A stretch of 64,000 nt of DNA from Phormidesmis sp963710175. Its GTDB lineage: Bacteria; Cyanobacteriota; Cyanobacteriia; Phormidesmidales; Phormidesmidaceae. Numbering within the stretch: the first letter of the stretch is position 1; every line of letters begins with the position of its first letter. A program made the position numbers and the translations under genes. The DNA is taken from contig CAVPZC010000002.1 in NCBI GenBank assembly GCA_963710175.1, positions 372,001 through 436,000 of the forward strand. Reading direction: 5' to 3'. This document shows positions 25,843 to 35,099 of this stretch, in pieces. The notes beneath the pieces are model-generated. The model had not been told where the DNA came from. It saw only the letters and a list, made by a program, of their open reading frames with translations, and made no database searches.

Positions 25843-27045
25843 CTAGACGCTGGCGGGAACGCTGCTGTAGCGGATATTCGCCTGTCTGAGGCGCTCAACG
25901 GCTTCGCCTAAGCGATCGCAATCGGCAATCAGACTGATCCGCACGTAGCCTTCGCCGCCTTCACCAAAAGCAGTCCCTGGCGTCACCACAATGCCGGTTT
26001 TTTGCAGCAGTAAAAAGGCAAAGTCAGAGGCGCTTGTTCCCGGCGGGCACGCTACCCACAGATACATCGCGGCTGAGGGTTTAGCCACGTCCCAGCCCAA
26101 TGTGGCCAGCGCATTAACCAGGTAGTCACGGCGAGTACTGTAGCGGAGCTGAACTTCTTCTAGGTAGTGGTCAGGCAGTTGCAGGGCAGTTTCTGCCGCC
26201 TTTTGCAGCGCCGAGAAAATGCCGTAGTCCAGATTGGTCTTGAGCGTGCGTAAGCCCTGAATCACGTGACGATTGCCGACTACGAAGCCGACCCGCCAGC
26301 CCGCCATATTGTAGGTTTTGGAGAGGGTGTGAAATTCTACACTGATTTCTTTTGCCCCCGGAATCTCTAGCAGGCTGGTGGGCTGATAGCCGTCGAACGC
26401 CAGCTCCGCGTAGCAGAGATCGTGAATGAGCAAAATCTGATGGCGATGGCCAAAGGCGACCATCTCCTCGAAGAATTCTCGGGGGGCAACAGCACCGGTT
26501 GGGTTATTAGGATAGTTGAAATAGAGCACTTTTGCCCGGTCTGCTAGCGCTGCTGGAATATCGTTGAAGTCAATAATCCAGTTGTTTTCGACTCTGAGCG
26601 GAATGGTATGGATGTCGGCACCGGCGATCGCTGGCCCCCGAAAATGCGCTGGGTAAGCAGGCGTTGGCACCAGCACCACATCACCCGGATCGATATAGGC
26701 CATCGCTAGGTGACCCAATCCTTCTTTAGACCCCATCAGCGGCAGCGCTTCGCCGTCAGGGTCTAGGGTGACGCCATACCGGCGGTGATACCAGTCGGTA
26801 ATCGTGCGGCGAAAGCTGGCTGTCCCTTCAAACGGTGGGTAGCCGTGACTGTCGGGGTCGCTGATGGCGGCGATCGCTGCCTCTACCACCGGCTGCGGCG
26901 CTGGCCCCCCCGGATTACCCATGCCTAAATCGATCAGATCGACGCCCTCTGCTCGGGCATTGGCCTTAAGTTCGTCTAGCCGAGCGAATACATAGGGGGG
27001 CAGTGAACCTAGCCGTTCAGCCGGTTTCAGCCATTCTAAAGTCAT
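25843..27045 (-). CDS. class-I/II aminotransferase (aspartate/LL-diaminopimelate type)
   Basis: About 400 residues of fold-type-I PLP enzyme. Recognisable features are DLGMGNPGGPAP at the substrate-binding N-terminus, YFNYPNNPTGAV, the PLP lysine in LSKTYNMAGWRVGF (Lys243) and GYVRISLI with the C-terminal substrate Arg. Cyanobacterial members with this sequence style are annotated as aspartate, alanine or LL-diaminopimelate aminotransferases; which applies is not certain from sequence alone. The ATG at 27045 is preferred over a non-ATG start seven codons upstream. Confidence 0.9.
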   Translation of the reverse strand: MTLEWLKPAERLGSLPPYVFARLDELKANARAEGVDLIDLGMGNPGGPAPQPVVEAAIAAISDPDSHGYPPFEGTASFRRTITDWYHRRYGVTLDPDGEALPLMGSKEGLGHLAMAYIDPGDVVLVPTPAYPAHFRGPAIAGADIHTIPLRVENNWIIDFNDIPAALADRAKVLYFNYPNNPTGAVAPREFFEEMVAFGHRHQILLIHDLCYAELAFDGYQPTSLLEIPGAKEISVEFHTLSKTYNMAGWRVGFVVGNRHVIQGLRTLKTNLDYGIFSALQKAAETALQLPDHYLEEVQLRYSTRRDYLVNALATLGWDVAKPSAAMYLWVACPPGTSASDFAFLLLQKTGIVVTPGTAFGEGGEGYVRISLIADCDRLGEAVERLRQANIRYSSVPASV

Positions 27046-27114
27046 TGAGGCTACCTCTGCGGGCACTGGAAAAGCATCACTTAAAAAGCATAGAGAATAG
27101 GGTAGCAGGAATGA

Positions 27115-28257
27115 CTATTCTGATGTGAGCAAAGCGGCGGTAGGCGCAGTCGTTTTTCCAGCCAGAGAGCCAGTCGGCGCTGTCGTCGAGACCATTGCCG
27201 CCATCACCTGTTCCGGATCGACGCTAAAGGGCAGGTGGTGAATATCGGAACCCGTCCGGCAGGCCACCGTCGCCGCCTGCTGAAGTTGGGCTACCGTCAG
27301 CTGATCCATGCCCATATCGGCCAGCGATTTTGGCAGACCAATCTGAGCGTAAAACTGCAAAAGCTGCTGCCGGCCCGTCGCGGCGAGGACATTCCCTGGC
27401 CCCATTTCTTCTAGTCGGAGCTGCACCAAAATGCCGTAGGCCACTTTTTCGCCGTGCAGCGTACCGTGCGCCGAGACGTGAGTCAGCCCGTTGTGGACTG
27501 CGTGCGCCGCCACTGTCCGGCACTGCGCCCCGCCCATGCCGCCAATCACACCGGCCATCAGCACGGCGGCATCGACCACTTCTCGCCAGTCGTCTCCACC
27601 GATATTGTCTAGCGCAGCGGCTGATTTTTGGAAGAGAATATCGCGCAGTACTCGGGCCTGCTGCACCGCGCCAATAATCAGCGTGTGGTCCGAGTGACCG
27701 CTGCTGACAGAGGCTTCGTACCACTTGGCGATCGCATCCCCTATCCCCGCCACCAGCGTCCGCTCAGGCGCAGTTGCCACCAGGTCATAGTCCAGCACAA
27801 TCATCTCCGGGCAGCGCGGCAACCCCACATCGTAGAGAAACGCGCCCCGGTCAGAATAGACGTTTGATAGGGCCGTCCAGCCCGCACAGGTCGCGGCTGA
27901 GGTCGGCACCGTGGCCACCGGGAGCTGCCGCTGATAGGCCAGCAGCTTAGCAGCATCCAGCGCTTTGCCGCCACCGATGCCAATAATGCAGTCGGCGCTG
28001 TGACGCTCCGCCGCCTGATGCAGAGCCGTTAAAGCCTTTTCACTACAGTCTTTTTGATAGGCAGCGGTAGCCGTCGTCAGCTCAGTCAGCGGCGCTTTGA
28101 GAAAAGGTATGGCCGCTGGCAGGGTGCGATCGCCGCCTACCAACAAAGGCCGCTTTCCCAACCTGGCAAACAGCGGCCCGCTCTCTGCCAACACGCCCTG
28201 GCCGCGAACTACCTGGGCAGGCGCAATATTCAAAATCGGAAAAGTCAATGAGGCCAT
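27115..28257 (-). CDS. iron-containing alcohol dehydrogenase family, glycerol-dehydrogenase-like
   Basis: A 380-residue group-III dehydrogenase. The NAD loop appears as CIIGIGGGKALDAAKLLA (GGGxxxDxxK motif), and the metal ligands are Asp in AGIGDAIAKWYE and two His in AAHAVHNGLTHV and AHGTLHGEKVAYG. This combination is that of glycerol dehydrogenase-like proteins, which oxidise glycerol or a related polyol with NAD. Substrate not determinable. ATG start, single gene between Ycf51 and the aminotransferase on the same strand. Confidence 0.9.
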   Translation of the reverse strand: MASLTFPILNIAPAQVVRGQGVLAESGPLFARLGKRPLLVGGDRTLPAAIPFLKAPLTELTTATAAYQKDCSEKALTALHQAAERHSADCIIGIGGGKALDAAKLLAYQRQLPVATVPTSAATCAGWTALSNVYSDRGAFLYDVGLPRCPEMIVLDYDLVATAPERTLVAGIGDAIAKWYEASVSSGHSDHTLIIGAVQQARVLRDILFQKSAAALDNIGGDDWREVVDAAVLMAGVIGGMGGAQCRTVAAHAVHNGLTHVSAHGTLHGEKVAYGILVQLRLEEMGPGNVLAATGRQQLLQFYAQIGLPKSLADMGMDQLTVAQLQQAATVACRTGSDIHHLPFSVDPEQVMAAMVSTTAPTGSLAGKTTAPTAALLTSE

Positions 28258-28306
28258 AGGGACACCGCTGCCTAGAACTATCTAAAGGAGAAAGCACTAC
28301 TGAATA

Positions 28307-28825
28307 TCATGACGTAGCTTGATGAGCCTTGGCCAGCGCGTCTGGATAAATTTTGACCTGCGGCACTCGCTCGCCCGTGCTGCTAGTCCCCGGTGTTACC
28401 TGACCTACGTACACCAGTTCCGATATGCCTGGCTGGTGAACAATGGTCCGCGCTCTGATGGTGGGCGTTGTTTGACCCGCACCGCCGATGCGACTGGGCT
28501 TGAGCAAATTGCTAGCGGCCTGCTGCAAGGTAGCCTCTAGCTCAGTTTCTGTAATCGAACTGGGCACAGTGATCACCACCTGCGATGCGCCCGAGTCAAA
28601 CACTGTGGCATAGGGAATTGCACCTGGAATTTGGGCCTGGGTGAAGGGCTCAAAGCTCAGCCCCAACAAACCCACGGTCAGCACGCCCATCAGCCCGGTA
28701 GCGCCGACTAAACGAAAGCGAATGCCCCACTTAAGGAAAAAGGCGATCGCCGTCAGCAGGCCAAAAGCCAGCGTGCCAATTGCAACCCAGCCGGTAGATT
28801 GCAAAAACTGTGCGGGAGTGAACAT
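28307..28825 (-). CDS. ycf51: Ycf51 family protein
   Basis: A 172-residue protein. Two membrane segments (about 12-33 and 38-58) enclose KWGIRFRLVGATGLMGVLT, followed by a soluble domain with ITETELEATLQQAASNLL and TIRARTIVHQPG. These match the cyanobacterial/plastid Ycf51 family of unknown function. ATG start. The short gap to the dehydrogenase gene downstream (49 bp) allows a shared transcript. Confidence 0.9.
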   Translation of the reverse strand: MFTPAQFLQSTGWVAIGTLAFGLLTAIAFFLKWGIRFRLVGATGLMGVLTVGLLGLSFEPFTQAQIPGAIPYATVFDSGASQVVITVPSSITETELEATLQQAASNLLKPSRIGGAGQTTPTIRARTIVHQPGISELVYVGQVTPGTSSTGERVPQVKIYPDALAKAHQATS

Positions 28826-28960
28826 AGAGATATCAAGGGTTACGGCTCGATCAATTATAGGGTTTCCTTGACCTGAGCATCGGTTTGACCGATTTCGTTA
28901 CCTCCCTTTCTCACAGCGGGATAAATAGATTACGTGTCGGTCGGCTCTGGCTGAGCGACA

Positions 28961-30424
28961 TTGGTTCAATCATTCCCTATCAGTGCGCCTGTGATTCCTC
29001 AACGCTTTCGCCGCTGGCAGTGGCTGCTACTTTTTGCGATCGCTCTGCTCTTGACGGTCGGCAGCAGTATCTGGCGCATCATGGCCACGCCGCCACCGGT
29101 CGCCCTTAGCCCAGCCGTTAGCCCGCTACCCCAAGACCCCTACATTCAGGTCTACTTCAATCAGTCAGAAGCCAATGTCTACACCGACCCCTATCGCCAG
29201 ATTGAGCGCTACGGCGACGACTTGGAGCAAGTGGTTGTGACTGGCATCGCTCAGGCGACAGCTTCTATTGACGTGGCCGTGCAGTCGCTGAATTTACCGG
29301 GCGTTGCACAAGCTCTGGTAGACAGCGCCAATCGCGGTGTAAAGGTGCGTTTGATTTTGGAAAATCAGTACGCTAACCCAACTTCAGCGCAGGCGCAGGC
29401 AGAGCAAGCGGGAGCATGGATGGCGATCGCCGACAGCGATTTCGATGGCACCCTCACACCTACCGAAATCGCCCAGGCCGACGCTCTACAAATTGTCAAA
29501 ATGGCCTCGCTGCCCTGGCTAGACGACACCGCCGACGGCTCCAAAGGCAGCGGCCTGATGCACCACAAATTTTTGGTCATTGACCGCCGTTGGGTGCTGA
29601 CCGGCTCGGCCAATCTGACACTTTCGGGCACTCATGGTGACGGCGATGAGCCTGCTAGTCGCGGCAATGTCAATGTCATCCTCAGAATCGACAGTGCGCC
29701 GCTAGCAGCCCGCTTCACTGAGGAATTCAATCTGATGTGGGGCGACGGCCCAGCCGGACGAACTGACAGTCAGTTTGGGCTTAAAAAGCCGCCTCGTCCA
29801 GCCCAGGCGATCGCCCTACCCAATAGCAGCGTCACCCTCCAGTTTTCTCCGCTGTCCCCCACCAAACCCTACGACCAAAGCGTTAACGGCCTGATTGACC
29901 GCACCCTGAGTCAATCTACTCGCAGCATCGATCTGGCCCTGTTTGTCTTCTCAGAACAGCCCATTGCCAATCAGCTAGAGACGCGGGTCAAAGCAGGCAT
30001 AGCGCTGCGGACATTAATCGACCCCAGCTTTGTCTATCGCAGCTATAGTGAAGCGCTAGATATGCTCGGTGTCGCGCTGCCCGACCAGCGCTGCCGCATA
30101 GAGGCAGACAATCGGCCCTGGGCTGTGCCTATTACTTCAGTCGGCTCACCGCAACTGCCGCCCGGCGACAAGCTTCACCACAAATTTGCCGTGATCGACG
30201 GGACAACCGTTATCATTGGCTCCCAAAACTGGAGCCACGCGGCCAATGCCGAAAACGACGAAACCCTGCTGGTGATTCGCAACCCGACCGTCGCCGCTCA
30301 CTTTAACCGCGAATTTGAAAGGCTCTATCGCTCGCCTCGCATTGGTAACACGCCGCTGCTTGAACGTAAGGCAGCAGACAGTCGGCAGCGCTGCCCAGTG
30401 GTGTCTTCAGCGCCGAGCGGCTAG
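28961..30424 (+). CDS. phospholipase-D-like protein with EF-hand loop
   Basis: A 487-residue protein with an N-terminal membrane anchor or signal (about 22-42) and two PLD repeats. Each has an HxKx4D motif: MHHKFLVIDRRWVLTGSANL and LHHKFAVIDGTTVIIGSQNW. Both halves are needed to make one active site for phosphodiester hydrolysis or transfer. Inserted in the first half, residues 158-169 read DSDFDGTLTPTE, a perfect EF-hand calcium loop pattern (Asp at 1, 3, 5, Gly at 6, Glu at 12). The TTG at 28961 is the ORF start; GTG at 28991 is an alternative. Probably envelope or periplasm facing. Substrate unknown. Confidence 0.88.
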   Translation: MVQSFPISAPVIPQRFRRWQWLLLFAIALLLTVGSSIWRIMATPPPVALSPAVSPLPQDPYIQVYFNQSEANVYTDPYRQIERYGDDLEQVVVTGIAQATASIDVAVQSLNLPGVAQALVDSANRGVKVRLILENQYANPTSAQAQAEQAGAWMAIADSDFDGTLTPTEIAQADALQIVKMASLPWLDDTADGSKGSGLMHHKFLVIDRRWVLTGSANLTLSGTHGDGDEPASRGNVNVILRIDSAPLAARFTEEFNLMWGDGPAGRTDSQFGLKKPPRPAQAIALPNSSVTLQFSPLSPTKPYDQSVNGLIDRTLSQSTRSIDLALFVFSEQPIANQLETRVKAGIALRTLIDPSFVYRSYSEALDMLGVALPDQRCRIEADNRPWAVPITSVGSPQLPPGDKLHHKFAVIDGTTVIIGSQNWSHAANAENDETLLVIRNPTVAAHFNREFERLYRSPRIGNTPLLERKAADSRQRCPVVSSAPSG

Positions 30425-30439
30425 TAGTTCGCCCTTGTT

Positions 30440-31522
30440 TTAGGAAATTTGCTGAGTAATGAGTTGGGCCATTTTAGCGGCGCTGTCGGCTGTTGCTAGT
30501 TTGCTGGCTGCCATCGCCATTTTGCTGAGCTGATCGGGCGCTTTTAGCAATCCTAAGACTATTGCCTGAAGCTGCTCCGCTGTGAGGTCAGCCTGCTGAT
30601 GCACCTGAGCGGCCCCTGTCTGACCGAAGGCCCCAGCGTTATAAGTCTGATGGTCTTCAGCGGCGAAGGGATAGGGAATGAGGAGCGCAGGCGTGCCGGT
30701 CATCGCTAGCTCAATCAGCGTGCCCGCCCCGGCCCGACTGACCGCTAGGTTGGCCCTTTTTAGAAGGGCTGCCATGTCGTCATAAAACGGGCGGTGGATG
30801 TAATGGGCGTGGCTAAAGCTGCCTACGGCAGCATCATTACTGCCCGTGATATGGACAATCCAGGCTCCGGTATCTAGCCAGGCAGGGGCCGCCGCCCGGA
30901 TGAGCTGATTGACGGCGACAGCGCCCTGACTGCCACCTACTACTGCGATCAGCGGCACATCGGCTGGAATATCGATATCGGTAAGCTGGTTGCTGAGCGT
31001 GGCTTCTAAAAACTGCGATCGCACGGGCGTTCCCACCACTTGCGTCTGCGCTCTGGGCAAATAGGCTGCTGCTTCTTGAAAGCCCAGGGCCACCGTCGTA
31101 CACCAGGGGCTTAGCCAGCGGGTAACCTTGCCAGGTAGCGCGTTAGACTCGTGCAAAATGGCAGGCAGGCCCAGGGAGCGAGCTGCGATGATGGCCGGAG
31201 CTGCGATATAGCCCCCGGTCGTAAAGACGCCGTGAAAGTTACCGCGCTTGAGCAGACTGCGCACGTAGGCAATCGCCCGGCCAAACTGAGCCACCAGTTT
31301 CAGGGTGCCAAGCCCCAAACCACCCTGAACGCCGCCCATCTGCACTGTATGAAGAGGATAGTCATCCGGCACGAGCTGAGTTTCCAGGCGGTCGGGCACA
31401 CCCAGCCATTCGATAGCAAAATTTGAGAGCTGCTGTGCGGTGGCGATCGCCGGGAACAAATGCCCGCCTGTTCCGCTAGCGGCAATCAGGAGTTTGGCTG
31501 GCCCGACTGGTACTGCGCCCAT
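30440..31522 (-). CDS. murG: MurG, UDP-GlcNAc:lipid I N-acetylglucosaminyltransferase
   Basis: A 360-residue GT28 glycosyltransferase. The N-terminal loop ASGTGGHLFPAIATAQQL is the membrane/acceptor-side G loop, followed by GGYIAAPAIIAARSLGLPAI, HESNALPGKVTRWLS, VVGGSQGAVAVNQLI and SRAGAGTLIELAMTGTPALL (the UDP-GlcNAc site). It adds GlcNAc to lipid I to make lipid II for peptidoglycan at the inner face of the plasma membrane. ATG at 31522 is preferred over the TTG five codons upstream. It is not in a dcw cluster here. Confidence 0.95.
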   Translation of the reverse strand: MGAVPVGPAKLLIAASGTGGHLFPAIATAQQLSNFAIEWLGVPDRLETQLVPDDYPLHTVQMGGVQGGLGLGTLKLVAQFGRAIAYVRSLLKRGNFHGVFTTGGYIAAPAIIAARSLGLPAILHESNALPGKVTRWLSPWCTTVALGFQEAAAYLPRAQTQVVGTPVRSQFLEATLSNQLTDIDIPADVPLIAVVGGSQGAVAVNQLIRAAAPAWLDTGAWIVHITGSNDAAVGSFSHAHYIHRPFYDDMAALLKRANLAVSRAGAGTLIELAMTGTPALLIPYPFAAEDHQTYNAGAFGQTGAAQVHQQADLTAEQLQAIVLGLLKAPDQLSKMAMAASKLATADSAAKMAQLITQQIS

Positions 31523-31683
31523 AAAAATAGTTCCCAATGAGTCTCAAAGCGTAAACCCTGGCTAGTCGCATAGCCAGCGGTCGGCCAGAAATTGGCCAAG
31601 TACAAATTTCAGGTTACCTTGGTTTAAGGTATTATCTGCCCACAATTATTGATTCCATCATTCTTATAAGGAAGCGTGAACCC

Positions 31684-32493
31684 ATGACCCATCGCCGACC
31701 CTGGTTCGCAGACCGGCTCAACTGGCCTAAGCCTTGGCAAATGGCGTCTGCCTTAACCTGTGGGCTGGTCCTGACTTTTGGTAACGGGCTCACAGCCAAA
31801 GCCGCTTCTCCCGAGACAGCGCCCGCTGACCTAGTGACTGCCCTTGAGCAAATCGAAACCGCTGCCACCGCTCGCGATGTGTCAGCCGCGATGCAAAGCT
31901 ACAGCCCTAGCTTCACAAATGATGATGGGTTTACCTACGAGACTTTGCAGACAGCGCTGCAAGCCCTTTGGGAAAACTACGACAGCCTGACCTACCGCGT
32001 AGAGCTACAGTCCTGGGAACCCGCCGATGGCGGCTATACCGCTGAAACGGTGACTTATATCAGCGGCACCCAAACTAGCAACGGACAGCCCGCGCAGCTA
32101 GAGTCGGTGATTCGCTCTCAGCAGACCTTCGCAGACGGCAAGATCACCGCTCAAACAACTCTGTCCGAGCGCAATCAGCTCACCTCAGGAGAAAATCCGC
32201 CTACTGTCTCTGTGATTTTGCCTGAGCAGGTCACAACCGGCGAAACCTACGACTTTGACGCCATTGTGGTAGAGCCTTTGGGCAACCGCTATCTGTTGGG
32301 CGCTGTGGTAGAAGAAGGCAGCACCGCGCAAGACTTTTTCACTGGTCGCCCGGTAGATCTAGAGCTGCTAGCCGCTGGTGGCTTGTTCAAAGTGGGCGAA
32401 GCCCCAGCAAATCCTGATACCCGCTGGGTCTCGGCCCTGCTAGTGCGCGATGACGGACTGACGGTGATCACGCGCCGCCTGCGGGTTGAGTAG
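31684..32493 (+). CDS. exported NTF2-like hypothetical protein
   Basis: A 269-residue protein with a probable signal peptide (residues about 18-41, ending in LTAKAAS). The mature part starts with a helical segment AADLVTALEQIETAATARD-like pattern and FTYETLQTALQALWENYD, which resembles SnoaL/NTF2-like folds, then a beta-rich second half. The ribosome site AAGGAAG is ten bases before the ATG. It is convergent with purQ, six bases away. Function unknown. Confidence 0.65.
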   Translation: MTHRRPWFADRLNWPKPWQMASALTCGLVLTFGNGLTAKAASPETAPADLVTALEQIETAATARDVSAAMQSYSPSFTNDDGFTYETLQTALQALWENYDSLTYRVELQSWEPADGGYTAETVTYISGTQTSNGQPAQLESVIRSQQTFADGKITAQTTLSERNQLTSGENPPTVSVILPEQVTTGETYDFDAIVVEPLGNRYLLGAVVEEGSTAQDFFTGRPVDLELLAAGGLFKVGEAPANPDTRWVSALLVRDDGLTVITRRLRVE

Positions 32494-32498
32494 CCTGG

Positions 32499-33197
32499 CT
32501 ACGCTGCCACCATTGCCATCTGCAACAGCCCTTTGAACAGCGCTAGCCCGTCAGTGTTGCCAAGGGCTGGGTCGGCGGCGCGCTCTGGGTGAGGCATCAT
32601 GCCCAAAACGTTACCGGCCCGGTTACAAATACCGGCAATGTTATTAAGAGAGCCGTTAGGGTTAGCCGCCTCGCTGGGCGTGCCGTCGGTGTCGCAGTAG
32701 CGAAAAAGTACCTGATGATTGTCTTCTAAGGCTTTAATGGTATCGGGCGCGGCGTAGTAGCAGCCTTCTCCATGGGCAATCGGTAGGGTAATCACCTGTC
32801 CTGGCTGATAGCCTTGAGTCCAGGGTAAGTCAGTGCGCTCAACGGTGAGCGGCTGGCGATCGCACACAAAATGCAAGTCCCGGTTCCGCACCAGTGCGCC
32901 CGGCAGCAGCCCCATTTCGGTCAGCACCTGAAAGCCATTGCAAATGCCCATCACCTGCTTGCCCTGCTGAGCATGTTCGGCAGTGGCCTGCATTGCCGGA
33001 GAAAACTGAGCGATCGCACCGCACCGCAGATAATCGCCGTAGCTAAAGCCACCCGGTACTACCACCATGTCTATGCCCGATAGATCACGGTCTTCGTGCC
33101 AGATCATGCGAGTCGGCTGCTGGAGAATGTCGCGCAGGATGTAGGCGATATCGCGATCACAGTTAGCACCCGGAAAAACAATCACGCCAAAGTTCAT
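32499..33197 (-). CDS. purQ: phosphoribosylformylglycinamidine synthase, glutaminase subunit
   Basis: A 232-residue class-I glutamine amidotransferase. The nucleophile is in MGICNGFQVLTEMG, and the His-Glu pair in MMPHPERAADP. The N-terminus FGVIVFPGANCDRDIAY and GFSYGDYLRCGAIAQFSP are typical of PurQ. It supplies ammonia for FGAM synthesis in purine biosynthesis and acts with PurS and the large subunit PurL, which is not in this window. It lies 12 bp downstream of purS, as in many Gram-positive and cyanobacterial genomes. Confidence 0.95.
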   Translation of the reverse strand: MNFGVIVFPGANCDRDIAYILRDILQQPTRMIWHEDRDLSGIDMVVVPGGFSYGDYLRCGAIAQFSPAMQATAEHAQQGKQVMGICNGFQVLTEMGLLPGALVRNRDLHFVCDRQPLTVERTDLPWTQGYQPGQVITLPIAHGEGCYYAAPDTIKALEDNHQVLFRYCDTDGTPSEAANPNGSLNNIAGICNRAGNVLGMMPHPERAADPALGNTDGLALFKGLLQMAMVAA

Positions 33198-33209
33198 AGC
33201 CGCTACTCC

Positions 33210-33494
33210 TTATGCCGCTACCGATGCCTGCAAAACCTCAATCCGATAGTTCTCAATTACCGGGTTAGCCAATAGCTGATCGCAAATTTTATCGAGCTGC
33301 TCCTGAGCGGCGGCCTCACTCTCAGCCGTTAGCGCTAGCTCAATGTACTTACCAATGCGAACCTTAGAGACATTGTCATAGCCCATATGAGCCAGGCCTG
33401 AACGCACCGCCGTCCCCGCCGGATCGAGCACAGAGGGCCGCAGTGTCACATAAACTTTGGCATGATATAGACTGGCCTGAGCAGATTGCGCCAC
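33210..33494 (-). CDS. purS: phosphoribosylformylglycinamidine synthase subunit PurS
   Basis: A 94-residue protein, the normal size of PurS, with the conserved sequences VTLRPSVLDPAGTAVRSGL and IGKYIELALTAESEAAAQEQ. PurS is a small dimeric protein that bridges PurQ and PurL in the FGAM synthase complex. It is the first gene of the purS-purQ pair. Start is an ATG or near equivalent at 33494. Confidence 0.93.
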   Translation of the reverse strand: MAQSAQASLYHAKVYVTLRPSVLDPAGTAVRSGLAHMGYDNVSKVRIGKYIELALTAESEAAAQEQLDKICDQLLANPVIENYRIEVLQASVAA

Positions 33495-33632
33495 CGTTAC
33501 CCACTGGCAAAAGACACCTGCGATCCTACCGCATTTTCCCTCGCTACTTTGCTACGCACTCACTTAAGCTGGAATTAAGGGCTGAAACTAAGGATAAGGA
33601 GTCACTGGCCAAGACTCAATCAATATCTACGC

Positions 33633-34043
33633 ATGAAAACCCGTCGTACCCGCAGTCAAACCCAAGTTCTCAACTTGCTAAAGCAGCTTAAGAGCGCAAT
33701 TTCAGCCCAAGAGCTTTACGTGGAGCTGCGCCAGCGTCAGGTGAGCATGGGGTTAGCCACCGTTTACCGATCGCTAGAGTCGCTCAAACTAGAAGGCGCG
33801 GTACAGGTGCGAACGCTCTCCAGCGGCGAATCTCTCTACAGCCTGACCCAAGAAGACACGCATCACCTCACCTGCGTGCGCTGCGGTAATTCCGTAGTCA
33901 TGGCAGAGTGCCCGGTACACGGTCTAGAAAGCCATCTGACCGAGTCGCACCGCTTCCAGATCTTCTATCACACGTTAGAATTTTTTGGCCTGTGCGAGCA
34001 GTGTCAGCTCACCGAAGAAGACTCTCTCACGGCCACCGGCTGA
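33633..34043 (+). CDS. Fur-family metalloregulator, Zur-like
   Basis: A 136-residue Fur-superfamily repressor. An N-terminal winged helix (AISAQELYVELRQRQVSMG, LATVYRSLESLKLEG) is followed by a dimerisation domain with HHLTCVRCGN, CPVHGLESH and GLCEQCQL, giving the structural zinc CxxC pairs. The whole sequence resembles cyanobacterial Zur more than PerR or Fur, but that split is not firm. It would repress zinc-uptake genes when zinc is plentiful. Its last 40 bases overlap the 3' end of the convergent PadR gene. Confidence 0.85.
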   Translation: MKTRRTRSQTQVLNLLKQLKSAISAQELYVELRQRQVSMGLATVYRSLESLKLEGAVQVRTLSSGESLYSLTQEDTHHLTCVRCGNSVVMAECPVHGLESHLTESHRFQIFYHTLEFFGLCEQCQLTEEDSLTATG

Positions 34044-34567
34044 CCGAGAAAACCCATCGCCTCTTCGCACCAGGCAATCCAGGCAAGCTGCTGACGAATG
34101 CCCGCCCGCAGCGCCAGATACTGAAACTGGCTTTCGCGAGAGGGCTGGAGCGCCTGAGCGTACTGCTTAGAAATCAGCTGATAGCTTTTGAGCCTTTCTT
34201 TGTGCTGCTCGTAGTAGGTTTGCAGCGTTTGCAGCAGGGTAATAGTGGGCACGGCATGGCCCACAGAAAGCTTAATCAGCAGGTCGGACTTAATGGGAGA
34301 AATCGTCTCGGCCTCACCAATCCATCGCTGCAAATGCTGACGACCGCTGTCGGTGACGGTGTAGAGCTTTTTATTAGGACGGTTTTCCTGCTCAATTTTT
34401 TCAGATATGATGTATCCCGCTGCCTCAAGATTGCTCAAAGCCTTGTAAATCTGCTGATGGCTAGCGCTCCAAAAGCACTCCACAGATTTATTAAAGCGTT
34501 TTACCAGGTCATAGCCGCTGCAAGACTGATTAAACAGCGCCGCTAAAATCGCATAGGAAAGAGCCAT
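34004..34567 (-). CDS. PadR-family transcriptional regulator
   Basis: A 187-residue protein with an N-terminal PadR winged helix (ILAALFNQSCSGYDLVKRF, HQQIYKALSNLEAAGYI, NKKLYTVTDSGRQHLQRWI) and a C-terminal helical dimerisation region (about 100-180), the form called PadR with a Vir_act_alpha_C domain. The ligand is unknown. Its 3' end overlaps the Zur-like gene by 40 bp, tail to tail. Confidence 0.9.
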   Translation of the reverse strand: MALSYAILAALFNQSCSGYDLVKRFNKSVECFWSASHQQIYKALSNLEAAGYIISEKIEQENRPNKKLYTVTDSGRQHLQRWIGEAETISPIKSDLLIKLSVGHAVPTITLLQTLQTYYEQHKERLKSYQLISKQYAQALQPSRESQFQYLALRAGIRQQLAWIAWCEEAMGFLGQPVAVRESSSVS

Positions 34568-34629
34568 ACTCTAGACCAAGAATATTCACCTGTAGACATA
34601 GTAAGCTAACTGAGAAAAAATGGTTTGCG

Positions 34630-35058
34630 ATGGAAATTAGAGCCTATCAAGTAAGCGATTTCGAAGCGGTAATTCAGATCTGGTGGGAGGCTTGGCATTC
34701 CTCATCAGGCTACAGACATCACAGACCCATAGCTGAGTGGAAACAGCGATGGCACGATCTAGAAAAAAGTCACAAAATTGTTGTTGTAGAACATTCACAT
34801 GCGGTCGTCGCTTTTGCTGCTATAAACACACAGGCCTGTGTTCTCTCACAAATTTTTGTATCACCTGTCTGGAAGCGCAAAGGTATTGGCAAGCAATTGA
34901 TGCAGTGGGCCGGTTTGCAATGCCCCCAGGGATTCACGCTAAAAACAGCCGCAGACAATCGAGAAGCAAGAGCTTTTTACAAGACGTTCGGTATGGTGGA
35001 AAGAGGTCATAGCGTTAACGATTTCAATGGTCGCCAGGAAACTGAGTATTCGACGTAG
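34630..35058 (+). CDS. GNAT-family N-acetyltransferase
   Basis: A 142-residue single-domain GNAT. Motif A (acetyl-CoA pyrophosphate loop) reads VSPVWKRKGIGKQLMQWA, preceded by a beta strand LSQIFVS and followed by LKTAADNREARAFYKTFGM, the C-terminal family pattern. Substrate unknown. ATG start. It follows the PadR gene divergently (62 bp), a common arrangement in which the regulator might control the enzyme, but no operator was identified. Confidence 0.87.
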   Translation: MEIRAYQVSDFEAVIQIWWEAWHSSSGYRHHRPIAEWKQRWHDLEKSHKIVVVEHSHAVVAFAAINTQACVLSQIFVSPVWKRKGIGKQLMQWAGLQCPQGFTLKTAADNREARAFYKTFGMVERGHSVNDFNGRQETEYST

Positions 35059-35099
35059 CAGCAGACTATTATTTGATGCAGATTGATCGGTTATAAGGC

